A DNA stretch of 64,000 nucleotides from Corylus avellana (GCF_901000735.1 NC_081550.1:14736393-14800392); one strand, 5' to 3'; shown: positions 20,884-32,250, counted from the stretch's first letter. Translations and numbers: made by a program. Notes: generated by a model not told the origin, from the sequence alone.

Positions 20884-21573
20884 GGGCTTGGTGGAGCCCC
20901 CCACATAATCGGGAGGGGGAGATTTGTTGGGTGGTCCCTCTTTATGTGGGGACCAACCCACGTGGCAGGAAACACAAAGGGCTTAAAACCCTTTGTGTGC
21001 TATATATATACATATCTTTTTCTTTCAGAAAAAAAAAAACGAGAGAAGAAAGAAAGAAGCGTGCGGCGCAGGGAGAAAAAGAAAAAGAAAAAGAAGAACA
21101 TCCGTCAGAGATTGGAAGGTCGTTTGTGGTTCGATCTTGATGCAATTTTAGAGTGTTGCTCCTGACGACGAGTGCTACGTATTGACTGGTATCGATCGTT
21201 GTAATTTCTCTCCAATCGTTTGGTTGCTAATACCTACTTGGTGAGATCTTTCTTTATTCTTGTTGGAATCCACTTTAGGGTGATGAATTTATGTTTAATC
21301 CAAGAATGCATGTATTCTTGATGTGGTGATAACCTCTAGATATTTCTCTAGGGAAGACAATTGTAAACTCATTATTGTTGATAGTGGAAGATTTAACTGG
21401 ACTAGGTCCCGTGGTTTTTACCTTCGCATTGGAGGGTTTTCCACGTAAAAATCTTGGTGTCTTGCTTATGGGTTTGCTTGATTATTATTTTGCTATTGTG
21501 TTACTGTTTAATTTGCACAAAGAGGGGTAGATTAATTCCGCTGAGCATCTGAAATTGGTGTTTACCCCTAACA
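20884..21573 (+). mobile_element. Second copia copy: end of internal region and 3' LTR (20925-21573), type B U3
   Basis: 20884-20924 repeats the end of the first copia (GGGCTTGGTGGAGCCCCC then the polypurine tract). The LTR starts TGTTGGGTGG at 20925 and ends CCCCTAACA at 21573 (649 bp). From about 21110 onward it is close to LTR A, but the U3 core (about 20955-21060) is different, with its own TATA-like CTATATATATAC near 21000. Only the 3' end is present; the rest is hidden by the gap. Confidence 0.85.
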
Positions 21574-21824
21574 CAGCAAAATAAAGAAATGGATCCATGT
21601 AATTGGATGGATGTATTGTTTTACCATGATGAAGCCTTTCATTTGATAAGACTGATATTCATTGCTTCAAAGGCTAACCAATCAACAAGTTTTCAGAACA
21701 AACTCATTCATCTGCAATAAACTCCATTGGTACTCAGAAAGCCATAATATTGATGCAATACAGAGGAGTTATCAACCAAAGACAGACTTTCCGTATGTGG
21801 GAACTTCTTGATTTCAGTAAACCA
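21574..21824 (+). repeat. Flank repeat, second copy (to 21745), and unique continuation
   Basis: 21574-21745 repeats 20612-20783. From 21746 the sequence continues without a match in the window. No gene seen. Confidence 0.8.
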
Positions 21825-22236
21825 GAAACTAAAACCATTTCAGCAATACAGTAAAATGGGTGCAATATTTCTAGTGTCTTCCTCAAAGAGAGCATTGGGA
21901 CTCAAAACCATACGACAAGAAGATAGAAATTAAACAGCAAGTTAACACCTCAAATAGTGACAAGAAGATAGAAACAGGAGCATATATATAATTTCTGTAG
22001 CATAAGGTTTCATATAAGATAATATTGGATGAAACTAAAACCATTTCAGCAATACAGTAAAATGGGTGCAATATTTCTAGTGTCGTCCTCAAAGAGAGCA
22101 TTGGGACTCAAAACCATACGACAAGAAGATAGAAATTAAACAGCAAGTTAACACCTCAAATAGTGACAAGAAGATAGAAAAAGGAGCATGTATATAATTT
22201 CTGTAGCATAAGGTTTCATATAAGATAATATTGGAT
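21825..22236. repeat. 206-bp tandem duplication
   Basis: 21825-22030 and 22031-22236 are adjacent copies with only a few differences (such as CTTCC/CGTCC). Each starts GAAACTAAAACCATTTCAGC and ends ATAATATTGGAT. Open frames across both are accidental copies of each other and have no recognised domain. Confidence 0.92.
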
Positions 22237-23016
22237 AAATGAATAACAAATTTAATGTTATTCAATTCATACCATCTAACTGAATTTCGAGTTAAAATTA
22301 TATCTAACATATTGTATGTTATATGGTACGTACGCACCCTTTCATTGAAAGCCTGAGTTACAATACTTTATTGATGTTGAGAAAAGGAGTAAGGACTTTC
22401 TGAGTACCCACTCTTAACTGGGAATAAATCCAAATAAAGTTAATAAGAAATAAATAAGAAGTCATATTATGTTGTTAAGGTTAGATAAGAAAAGTTAGAC
22501 CATGTGATAATTTTGTTAGGATTATTTTTTTAATGCTTTATGGATGAAAAATAAAGAAAATAAATAAGATAGTATCTTATTTCTCTCCAAAACGTTGCCA
22601 TGCCGGCCAGAACCGGTAGGAATTCCCCACCACCAATGTTCTACTTTTTGACCACTTGGGTCAACTCCACTTGTAATGGAAGACCAATAATTCAAAACGT
22701 ATTGCCAGGAGCCAAGTAAACCTCACAAAGCACTCGAAAAGGAAAGAAATTTGAAAGAAATTCGTACTTATATAAGATCAAATAATGGAGCTCCATCTAT
22801 AAGATCATCTTCTCTTACTTCTTCTTCTTGGTCGGCCACGTACGACTCAGAGTCACAGGTCAAAAAGTCGTGTTAGTGGAACCATTATATTTTCAGCACG
22901 CACATGATCAGAGCTACTCGGAGCCACAAACCCCGTCTATAAATTTAGTCACACTCAAAAGAAACCTCTTCGATTCTTTATTATTGTAAGGTTATCTCTT
23001 GTAACTGCAGCCTTCA
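22237..23016 (+). promoter_or_regulatory. Upstream region of the receptor-like-protein pseudogene
   Basis: AT-rich and non-coding. A TATA-like TCTATAAATTTAG at 22936-22948 lies about 70 bp before the ATG at 23017, a normal plant spacing. Nothing else can be supported. Confidence 0.45.
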
Positions 23017-23905
23017 ATGAGACTTCCTGCAGTCTTATTGTGGCTTTTCTTGATGGCCATTTACTCACTTTTCCTCACCATTTCTGTCTTTGGGTTGTCT
23101 GGCCAATGTAGTAGCAATCATAAGTCCTTGTTGCTGCAACTTAAGAACAACCTTACATTCGATCCTACTATGTCCACAAAACTTGTTAAGTGGAATCGAA
23201 GTGTTGATTGCTGTTCTTGGGAAGGCATAACCTGTAATGAGGGACATGTTATTGGTCTCGACCTGACCAATGATTCCATCTCGGGTGGACTTGACAATTC
23301 AAACACCCTCTTCAGTCTTCAACATCTCCAGAGCCTGAGTTTGGCATATGACGGCTTCGACAATTCTCAGATTCCATCAAAGTTTGGCAAGCTTAAGAAT
23401 TTGAGTTATTTGAATCTATCCAATGCTGGCTTTGCTGAGCAGATTCCTATTGCAATTTCGCATTTGACAAGGTTGGTTACTCTTGATTTATCTATCAACA
23501 ATGACCTTTATCTTTGAGAAACCAAATTTAAATATGCTTCTTCGGAACCTTTCAAAGCTTATTGAACTGTATCTTGATGGTGTAGCTATATCAGCACAAG
23601 GTAACAAGTGGTGTCAGGTCTTATCATCTTCATTGCCAAATTTGAGAGTACTGAGCTTGCCAAACTGCAATCTTTCAGGCCTATTGATTCATCTTTTTGA
23701 AATCTTAAGTCCCTCTCAATTATTCGTTTGAATGGTAATGACTTTTCTGCTTCAGTTCCAGAAATTTTTGCAGATTTCAAAAACTTGACATCTTTGGAAG
23801 CCTCCAATTCTGGGTTGAATAGAAATTTTTTTAAAAAGATCTTCCAGATTCCAACACTACAGACACTTGACTTATCATACAATGACTTGCAAGGTTACAT
23901 TATAC
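23017..23905 (+). pseudogene. Receptor-like protein (Cf/Ve type LRR), N-terminal part, broken
   Basis: Starts at ATG 23017 with a clear signal peptide (LLWLFLMAIYSLFLTISVFG). The LRRNT_2 cap has CSSNHKSLLLQLKNNL and the paired cysteines of WNRSVDCCSWEGITC; LRRs begin with HLQSLSLAYDGFDNSQIP. The first frame ends at 23515-23517 (166 residues). The family pattern resumes in another frame (ELYLDGVAISAQGNKWC, 23560-23620) and, after a further shift near 23700, in IRLNGNDFSASVPEIF up to LQTLDLSYNDLQG at about 23895. A working member has around 1000 residues with a transmembrane tail, so most LRRs and the anchor are missing. Such receptors sense microbial or self signals at the cell surface; this copy could at most release a short secreted LRR piece. 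Confidence 0.88.
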
Positions 23906-24506
23906 ATACATTGATACATATAGGTTTACTAACTTTATTCAATTTTCTATGCAATAAACAGAAGATAATTAAATGAAAACAACAAAAAAATTACAAATAG
24001 TCAAAAAAGATAAATATGTGGGAATTCAATTAATAATCAGAGAGATCAGATCAAGACCTAATTTGGCAGCTGCATCAACACCTTTTCCTGTTCTCCAGTT
24101 CTGAGTTCTCCACCATACAACCTTAAGAAACTGATAAAATAAATCGAAAAATTGAAAAATTAAAACTAGGTAAAAGAAAGAAACTAGAACAAAAATCTAA
24201 AACTGTAACATAAAACTACAAAGGCGACTGAGAAGCCAGGGAAGAGGAGTTACCTGTGAATCTGTAATAGAAAGAACAGAGAACGAAGAGACTAGAGAGA
24301 GTCTGAGAGAGAGCATCTTATATATATATATATATTTTGTGTGTGGGAGAAGGGTTGCCGACGCAGTGGGTTAAATTGCCGTGGGTTAAATGAGGGTGTG
24401 GGAGAACTAAGAGTGGTTGCCGTGGGTCACTGGGTTAAATGGGGATGGGGGTGCGGGAGAATTGAGAAGGTTTATCTTGGGTAATGGGTAGGTAAAATTG
24501 TAAAAG

Positions 24507-24541
<35 letters not shown>

Positions 24542-24619
24542 AAGGGTGCCATGAGTAAAAACAAAATAAATAAATTTAAATCCTTGGGGTGCCGCACCCC
24601 AAAGGGGTAACGTGGCTCC
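23906..24619. other. Non-coding stretch
   Basis: AT-rich sequence with a (TA)n run near 24318, repeated GTGGGTTAAAT phrases at 24360-24440, a run of more than 20 T at 24510-24534 and a GTGGCTCCGCCACC palindrome near 24611. No gene supported. Confidence 0.6.
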
Positions 24620-25010
24620 GCCACCTGTTGCTGCGACACAACACAATACAAAAAGACATTAGCAATATAATTCCAATTGTTGTTTCTGCTACACAACACA
24701 AAATAAACTAGCAACACAATTTTCGACCATTGCTACTACACAACACAACACAAAAAACATTAACAACACAATTTTCAATAGGCGTTTATGCTACACAACA
24801 CAAAATAAACTAGCAACACAATTTCCGACCATTGCTGCTAGACAACACAACACAAAATAAAATTACAACATATGTATATATAATTTCCAATCTTTATTTC
24901 TGCTAAACAACACAAAATAAATTAGCAGCACAATTTTCTACCGTTGTTGCTACGCAACACAACACAAAATAAACTAGTAACATATATATAAATATATATA
25001 ATTTCCAACC
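24620..25010. repeat. CTACACAACACAACACAAAA repeat block, copy 1
   Basis: About six degenerate units of roughly 50-75 bp combine CACAACACAAAATAAACTAG with CAACACAATTTTCGACCATT. The same unit reappears at 28620-28770 beside the second X8 gene, so it was part of the duplicated segment. Confidence 0.8.
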
Positions 25011-25189
25011 ATGGCTAAGCATAAGTGCAACTATCATGACCTGCAAAAAAGATAATTACAATAAAATAATTCAAAATCCCAAAAAGGAATAATTTTTTTT
25101 CCGTTAAAAAATAAACTAGACAAAACAAAAATAGTGAAATTAACATCACGTTGGGAAATGAAATTCAAATAAAGTGTGGTTAGGTGACC

Positions 25190-25448
25190 TTACTTGGATC
25201 GATCGATCGATCATGGTAATGAGAGTAGAGCCCCTAAAATCACAATTTCAACTATTTCGGCCCATCAATTTGTAGTGTTGATTCATGGCGACAGAAGCAT
25301 GGTGTATTAGAGTGTTTGCCAAAAAACATTCGCCATCTTCAAGTATCAACCAATAGCCATCTTCCACTTTGTCGCAAACAAACTTTATATCTAAAACCAG
25401 CTCTTCCTCGCTTGCTGAAGGATTGGCTACACACCAAGTCATCAACTC
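25190..25448 (-). pseudogene. X8 (CBM43) domain exon, copy 1, nonsense mutated
   Basis: Acceptor TTTTAG then the exon from 25448. It reads MTWCVANPSASEEELVLDIK, CFLANTLIHHASVAMNQHYK and MGRNS, then TGA at 25250-25248 where copy 2 has TGG (Trp). Past the stop the frame still gives NCDFRGSALIT-like residues, then a GATCGATCGATC expansion disrupts the end. The X8 domain binds beta-1,3-glucan (callose) in cell walls. No signal-peptide exon is visible nearby, so this looks like a partial duplicate of the gene at 28948-30439. Confidence 0.85.
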
Positions 25449-27984
25449 CTAAAATATAAAATATTTGATCTTGCTAAATTTATTTTTACCAGTGTAGTTC
25501 CATGCTTTAGAGGTCCTCTTACGCAAGTTCACATCCTAGTATGGAAAGCTCATGTTAAAACATTTTTCATGTTTCTACTTCCTAGTTCACATCCTTTTGA
25601 AAAAAAAAAAAAAAAAAGCACATAAAGATAACAATAGTTCACATCTGAATGTTTTTTATTTTTTGTTTGAAGAAGTGTTTTAACGTAACATAAAGATAAC
25701 AATAATTTAAAATATTTTATATATGTATTTTCGTTTTAAGTGATTTGTTAATATTTTTGTTTTGAAGATAGAATAGAAAATGAAAAATTAAAAGGCTTTA
25801 TCTATAAAGGTATATTTTTGCACCGGTTCAATCGGTCAATGAAGCAGCAGTCGGATCTGATGATTATGCCGTTGATTCGGTAGATGAGTCACTTGGTTAG
25901 GGCTTATGGGATTTGAAGGGTGGAATTCTACCTGATAACATTTCATCTTATTCCCTATAGGATACGTAAAATGTAATGGTATTTTAGTAGGTGTAAAAAT
26001 TATGAGAGGCATTGTGAGGTAAATAAGGGTTATAACATCATACTATTTAAGTATGGATGGGATAAGAATAAGGGCGAATAAAGTACTGCTATACATCACC
26101 TCCCCATCACCCATTATTCCCTCAAAGCGGATTTTGAGTGATAGGAGGTGATGAATAGCTTCTTTACAAATACTAATTAATCAATTCCAGCTATATATTA
26201 CCTACAAATTAAATGATGTACCTAACCAAATAAATGTGTTCTTTAAAATCCTCTTTCCTTCCCATTCTTCTATGATCAAGAGGAATGCCTTGATAAATGG
26301 TAAGATTGGTGATGCCGTAGCGATCTATTTCACATTTACTACTGTTAAGTATCAGCCGAATATCACATTCACTTTCTCTCTCTCAGTTCATAATCTAGTG
26401 TTTTGCTTGTAGGAAAGTTTTGTGCAATTTTTATGCTTAAGTCAACGTGTCTTTCTTTCATTGGTGGGTAGAAGACCCTTTCTTTATGCAAACGACCAAA
26501 TAGAATAGAAGACACTCTCAAAAAGTAATGCTTCATAAAAAAATAAAAAATAAAAAAATAAACAGCTTTTAAAGCAAATATTACAATCTCGTATTTCTGC
26601 TACTGGTTGGTACTAGTATTACGTTGTACGTGTTAAACCATTATTGCTAACCAATTCCCAAAACTATTATGAGGCTATGACTATCTGATTCTGAAGAGAA
26701 AGAGAAGAGATCAGGCAACATGAGTTTTCTCCTTGTCATCTACATTGTCCTCATCCTGAGCCTCCCAACCGCATAGGGATCATCACTAACACCTCCTCCT
26801 TGCTAAACATGGCCTTCTTGCTTGCTGCAAATCCCTAGCCTCCTCACCAGGGAATGATCCAACAAAAGGAGCATCTCCAACGCCACAAGGCCCACAACCC
26901 TTAGTGCATCATACCTAGCTACCACCCTGGCTAAAGAAGATAATCAACTTCTTGTAGAAAAACTTATGGAAGGTCATTTATGGTGTTGCTTCTTGTGTAA
27001 TTGCCTCATTGATATTATATGCATTTACTCGTTGAACACCAAATATGAGTGTTAGCCTACTATGTTAACAGTGATTCAATAGTGTATTTTTTTCCCCCTA
27101 AAACATGTACATATGCTTAGAATGTATTAGAACTATTTCAAATTTGAATTATAATGTATCATGTATTTGCAATAGAAATTCCACATAACAGATACCCAAT
27201 ACTATTTGTTATGACCATCCATCCAAATTTTCTTTACCAAATCCTACAGATATGATCTACTGTGTACCTATATTTTTAAGAGATGGTTCATGACAACAAA
27301 GTGCCACACACTTTGTTGCAATGATAAGTGAGTGCCTCCAGTGTTGCTTCACTATTGAAGATTTCCATTTAACTTCATGGTACGATAGTATATTGCAATC
27401 TTAATGTAATCTATACAAAGCAAGGTGATACTTCAAAAAAATATAACATATAATTAAAGTGCATTTAACTTGATGTTTCTACAAAAGCACGTCTTCGAAA
27501 AAATATAAATGAATGGGCTACTTGATGATTCTACAAAAGCTCTTCTCTAAAAGAAATGTAACAACGTTTTAAATTTGAATATTATATTGTGATTTGCATC
27601 ATAATGGTGAAAAAATAAATTTTGTTCTAATCTAATCAAATGGGTGATAAAAAAACTTGAACATTGAAGAAAACTCATGTATCACACCCTAGCGTGCTGG
27701 CACATGTCATTTCTCCATATCATACTTTTCCTACATTACACAAACAAGATAAATCAATTTAATTTAAAGTAGATAATCAAACACACACACACATATATGT
27801 GTGTGTGTGCTCGCGTATGCGTATGGGTGTGCGTGCATATGTGTGCAGCACTTGAGATGAGTAGAATCTATCTACTATCAACACTCTACATGGTAAGAAT
27901 TTTTCTACTGTTATTTCTCCAAATCTTACTTTTTCTACATTACGAAAACAAGATCAATCAATTTAAGGTCAAGTAGATAATTAA

Positions 27985-28034
<50 letters not shown>

Positions 28035-28600
28035 ATGTATATTCAGTTCTCTTGTCACGGCATCCTCTACGCTTGCCCTATAGTAGTAGACACTAGCACT
28101 CTAGCTAAAGAAGCTCGACAACTTCATGTTGAATCACTTCTATAAGGATATTAGCAATTTAGTTTACGGTATTTCTGTATTATATATATATATGAATTCG
28201 CGAAAAACCAAAAATAAATATTTGCTTACTAGCTAGTTTTATGTTCATATATCATGATAATACAATTGTAATGATATTTATGTCAATTATGTTTGTTTTT
28301 CCTATAACATTTATACTTGATTAGAATCTATCCATAGAAGAGTAATGAAATTTATGTAACATTTGGACATGGTCAGAATCTATCTATTGTTGATACGGTT
28401 TCAAATTGAACTTTATATTATACGGTTTAACTGAAATGGTTAATGAATGGGTCACATTGCAAATTTTTTATACTTTGTTGTGGTACGTTGGCAATTCTTA
28501 AACATCTGAGGCTAAATTGCAAATGAGATGAAACATTAGGGGGTAAAATGTATTTTTTCCTAAAACTTTAAATTTATCCTTGCAAGAAATCAAATAAGTT
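25449..28600. other. Long non-coding stretch with microsatellites
   Basis: AT-rich, about 3.1 kb. Contains a poly-A run (25600-25617), a (CA)n/(TG)n palindromic microsatellite (27780-27850) and a (AT) run of about 20 units (27988-28027). One possible tiny frame is listed separately at 26720. No domain-bearing frame seen on either strand. Confidence 0.6.
26720..26776 (+). CDS. Possible signal-peptide-like mini-ORF, unrecognised
   Basis: ATG AGT TTT... encodes MSFLLVIYIVLILSLPTA and then TAG. It looks like a secretion signal with no mature part in frame. Downstream text (26925-26970) encodes an AKEDNQLLVEKL-like stretch in one frame, and a related sequence recurs near 28105-28140. It may be a decayed secreted-peptide gene, or chance. 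I do not recognise it. Confidence 0.2.
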   Translation: MSFLLVIYIVLILSLPTA

Positions 28601-28609
28601 GATGGAAGT

Positions 28610-28780
28610 TCATAGAATTCCACATCACTATTTTTCTGCTACATAACACAAAATACATGAGCAACATAATTTTCAACCGTTGTTTTTACTACACAACACA
28701 ATAAACTAGCAACACAATTTTCGACCGTTGCTGCTACACAACACAACACAAAATAGACTCAACATATATATATATATAAA
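28610..28780. repeat. CTACACAACACAACACAAAA repeat block, copy 2
   Basis: Three units of the block seen at 24620-25010, followed like there by a (TA)n run, TTTCCAACC-TGGCTAAGCAT and then the X8 exon. This shows the two loci arose by segment duplication. Confidence 0.8.
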
Positions 28781-28947
28781 ATTTCCAACCGTGGCTAAGC
28801 ATAGATGCTGCTATCATGACCTGTGAAAAAGATAATTACAATAAAATAATTCAAAATCCAAAAAACGAAGAATTTTTTCCATTAAAAAATAAAATAGGCA
28901 AAAAAAAAAAAAAATTGTGAAATTAACATCACGTTGGCAAATGAAAT

Positions 28948-30302
28948 TCAAATAAAATGCGGCTTGATGACCCTACTTGGATCGGTCATGGTAATGAGAG
29001 CAGAGCCCCTAAAATCACAATTCCAACTATTTCGGCCCATCAATTTGTAGTATTGATTCATGGCGACAGATGCATGGTGTATTAGAGTGTCAGGCAAAAG
29101 ACATTTGCCATCTTCAAGTATCAACCTACAGCCATCTTCCACTTTGTCGCAAGCAAACTTGATATCTAAAATTAGCTCTTCCTCGCTTGCTGAAGGATTG
29201 GCTACGCACCAAGTCATCAACTCCTGAAACATAAGAAGAAGTCAATGAGTCAAGAACGTACAACTCAATCGATTCATGCATGCATGGGGTGTTTCATGTT
29301 TAATTAATATTTGATCTTGCTAAATTTATTTTTACTAGTGTATTTCCATGCTTTAGAGGTCCTCTTGCGCAAGTTAACCCAAGAAAAACCATTAAAAAAC
29401 CATTAGAAAGATGGAAGACATGACAAAAACCCCAAAAAAAATACAGTATGCTTCTCATTATTATTAAGCTCATTAATATAGTGTGAAAATAGAGGAAATA
29501 ATCAGTTTTAGTCCAGAGAATCGAGTGTCCCGTCACCCGTGAAGTTTCCTAATAGCCGTGAAGGATTTTTTGAGTGAGTGAGACAGATTGAAGGATATGA
29601 TCAAATATCTGTGGATGAGGGAGGGGTATAAAGCATTCACTGAGAGTGAGAGATACCACCACTACCAAGAACAGTGAACTGTTCTTTTACTCCTATATAT
29701 ATATATATATATATAGCCCCTACTATCAAGTTCTAGTGTAAACCAATCATTTTAAAGCATCCAATCATCATGTGACACATCATTAATCTAAGAAAAATGC
29801 CAAAAATGAAAGAGAACAACCATATCAAATCAAAATGAGAAAGAAAAAAAAAATCCCATAGACAGCGAGACCCAGGCCAGACCCAAGCCATAGGTCCCGC
29901 CAGACCCACGATGGCATGGCTGGCATGACTCACGGGGTCTTGCCAGCCGCGACCCGCCTCAAAACCCATTTCTAATGCCTCAAAACTTGATTTTGGATTT
30001 AAAACTAAAACCTAGAGGTGAAAGGTTAACCCTTTAGAAATTTTATCACCCTAAATGCTGGAAAAGTGACTCACGGAGCCGTAGAAGGTGACTCACGGCT
30101 AGGTCACAGCCAAACCCACCCACGGCTGGGTGGCTGGGTGTATTCTCTGAAGTTCTTCTCTCTTTGACTTCAAATGAGCTTAAATCTAGTTTATTTTGGT
30201 CCAAGTTATTTTTGTGAATTTTTTATGTTTTTATTTATGTGCCGGTTATTGATTGGGGTATGTAAAAATGGGATTTTAAGGCTTATCCTGATATAAGTTA
30301 AA

Positions 30303-30338
<36 letters not shown>

Positions 30339-30439
30339 AGCGCGTGCAGAGTAGATCGAAATCTTTGACGTTTACCTGAGTTGATGGACAATAGCACAAG
30401 GACGTGGAGAATGGCAAGTGAGAGAGTGGCCTTAGCCAT
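28948..30439 (-). CDS. X8 (CBM43) domain secreted protein, copy 2, model incomplete
   Basis: Two pieces are readable. Exon 1, 30439-30376, starts MAKATLSLAILHVLVLLSIN, a clean signal peptide, and ends at donor G|GTAAAC. The X8 exon, 29223-28948, follows acceptor TTTCAG and stays open to VIKPHFI-stop. It has MTWCVANPSASEEELILDIK, the central cysteines (FAC, KCLLPD), LIHHASVAMNQYYK and GRNSWNCDFRGSALITMTDP. X8 proteins such as PDCB or Ole e 10 types bind callose in cell walls or plasmodesmata. Joining these exons directly would shift the frame (exon 1 ends in phase 1, the X8 exon needs phase 0), so a middle exon is missing from my model, or the gene is damaged. The 1.15-kb intron contains the inverted-repeat arm at 29805-30110. 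Confidence 0.7.
29805..30110 (+). repeat. Inverted-repeat arm, left
   Basis: About 300 bp from CATATCAAATCAAAATGAG through CCAGACCCACGATGGCAT and CTCAAAACTTGATTTTGGAT to AACCCTTTAGAAATTTT. It is the degenerate reverse complement of 31935-32250. It carries phrases such as GTGACTCACGG and GGGTCTTGCC. No gene in it. Confidence 0.7.
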
Positions 30440-30479
30440 GGCTGCTGTGTTCCAAATTTCCAATCCCACGATTGAACGG

Positions 30480-31615
30480 GAAAAACGAGAGGCCTCCTAC
30501 TCTAAATCCCGTTCTTTTTTTTTTTTTGGTTTGTTATGATCGAGGGGTGGTGCTGGCGAGTTATTTTTTTCGATGAACGGAGTTTGACTGACACTTTGAC
30601 CAGGATTTGCTTGATAATCATGTTTTATGCCAGACACATATATGGTCTGTACGTTTGCTTTGAATTTCAACAAGCAGGCGAGCTCGATCCTCTTCTTGCC
30701 AAACCTTGTCTTATTAGAACTAGACAAATTTCCAAACTATTTCAATTTTGGATTTTCAATTTTTTTTTTAATAAGACCTCATCATTCTATTATTGTATTC
30801 CGTTGGAATATTTTGGTGAATTTTCATGCCATCATTAAATGCTTGTGTTATGTATAAAGGATTGAAGAAATTAAGATAAATAAAATCAATAAATAAAACA
30901 AGATAACATTATATATGGAGGATGTTTTAATTAAAATATACAGAAAAAAAAAAAAATCACGGTCTCAATACCATTTGACAGTACAGGAATAACAAGTACC
31001 AGGCTCCATTTCTCCACTGAAAATGGTTAGTATTATGAGATCCAACATTCCAACCCCACGTTTCCCCCTCCCACAACCCCACTTTTGGTCTCCATCAAAA
31101 TAACCCGCCATCACAAAACCAAAACCTCTTATTTATATATATATTTTTTCTGTTTCCAAAAACAGTTAAACTTCCCAACAGAATACCCAACCGCATGTTT
31201 CCTTGTTTTAACTTGAGGCCATTAGAGCTCCATTTCTCCCCTTGCACAATATATTTCTCTCTTTCTCTCACTTGTTTCTTCCGTCATTCTCTGTGTGTTT
31301 GTGTTTGGGTTTGCGATTGCCCCTAATATATATATATATTTTTTTCTTTAAATTTGGGGTAGCCGTAGCCACCCCTTTAGCCATCTAGCCATTATTGCAC
31401 CCCTCAATTTTTTTATTTTTTTTTATTTATAAAAAATATTAAAAAAAAAAGAATTAAGGGCAATATAAAAATTTTTGGATGACATTGGTTGAATTGAAAA
31501 AAATTTGCAAGTTTGGGGGGGAGCATTGCAAAAATTGAAACATTGGAGATCGAATTAAAAATCGCCCTAAACTTTAGAGGGTAAAGTGTAATTTTTCCTA
31601 ATTTTAATTTTTATA
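30480..31615. other. Non-coding upstream region of X8 copy 2
   Basis: AT-rich, with several homopolymer runs. Short frames on the plus strand (30536-30857) lack any domain. A closing phrase near 31560-31605 (CCTAAACTTTAGAGGGTAAA) resembles one near 28530-28570. No gene supported. Confidence 0.55.
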
Positions 31616-31680
31616 TTATGTAATGTCATTAGCGGCGACCCATTTGTGTGTTGCTGCAAATGAGGGGTCATTAGCGGCAA

Positions 31681-31928
31681 CATTCATAGTTCGCAGCTAA
31701 TAAGGATCAATAACCACGCATATGTGGTCGCTGCTATTGACCATTATCAGCTGCGACATTCAGATGTCGCTGCTATTGAGCTTCATCAGTGGCGACATTT
31801 AAGACATTCATAAGTCGCCACTAATAAGGATCTATAGCTGCGCATATGTGGTCATTGGTATTGACAATTATCAACGGTGACATTCAGATGTCGCCGCTAT
31901 AGAGCTTCATCAGCGGCGACATTTAAAT
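31681..31928. repeat. 124-bp tandem duplication inside the motif array
   Basis: CATTCATAGTTCGC...TAATAAGGATC begins at 31681 and again, diverged, at 31805. Both copies contain GCATATGTGGTC and GACATTCAGATGTCGC. Confidence 0.8.
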
Positions 31929-31934
31929 ATCTCC

Positions 31935-32250
31935 GTGGGTCTGGCCGTGAGTCGTCTTCTCCGACACTTCTTTGGTGTCGAAGCCATTTTTTTTGGCCTT
32001 TGAGATGACAAAATCCCTAAAGGGTTCACTTTTCACCTCTAGGTTTTAGTTTTGAATCCAAAAACAAGTTTTGAGGCATTAGCATCAAGTTGTGAGGTGG
32101 GTCACGACGGTTTCAAGTGGGTCACGACAGTTTCATGAGGGTCACGCCAGACCCACGGCATCGTGGGTCCGGCGAGACCCAAGGCTAGGTCTGGCAGCAG
32201 GGGTGCAAGGGTTTTTGGTCTTTTTCTTTTCACTTTGATTTGCTAACTAC
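31935..32250 (-). repeat. Inverted-repeat arm, right
   Basis: Reverse-complement partner of 29805-30110: AAAACAAGTTTTGAGGCATT, GGGTCTGGCGTGACC-like phrases and CTTTTTCTTTTCACTTTGAT. It lies between the two AGCGGCGAC blocks, so it may have inserted into that element. Confidence 0.7.

Noticed and set aside
21883..22337. Two similar minus-strand frames of 72 and 82 residues
   Set aside because: Their similarity comes from the 206-bp tandem duplication; no domain, and no upstream signal.
10687..23017. The LRR pieces at 10.1 kb and 23.0 kb as one split receptor gene
   Set aside because: Both are on the plus strand but the C-terminal piece lies upstream of the N-terminal piece, so insertion between them cannot explain the order.
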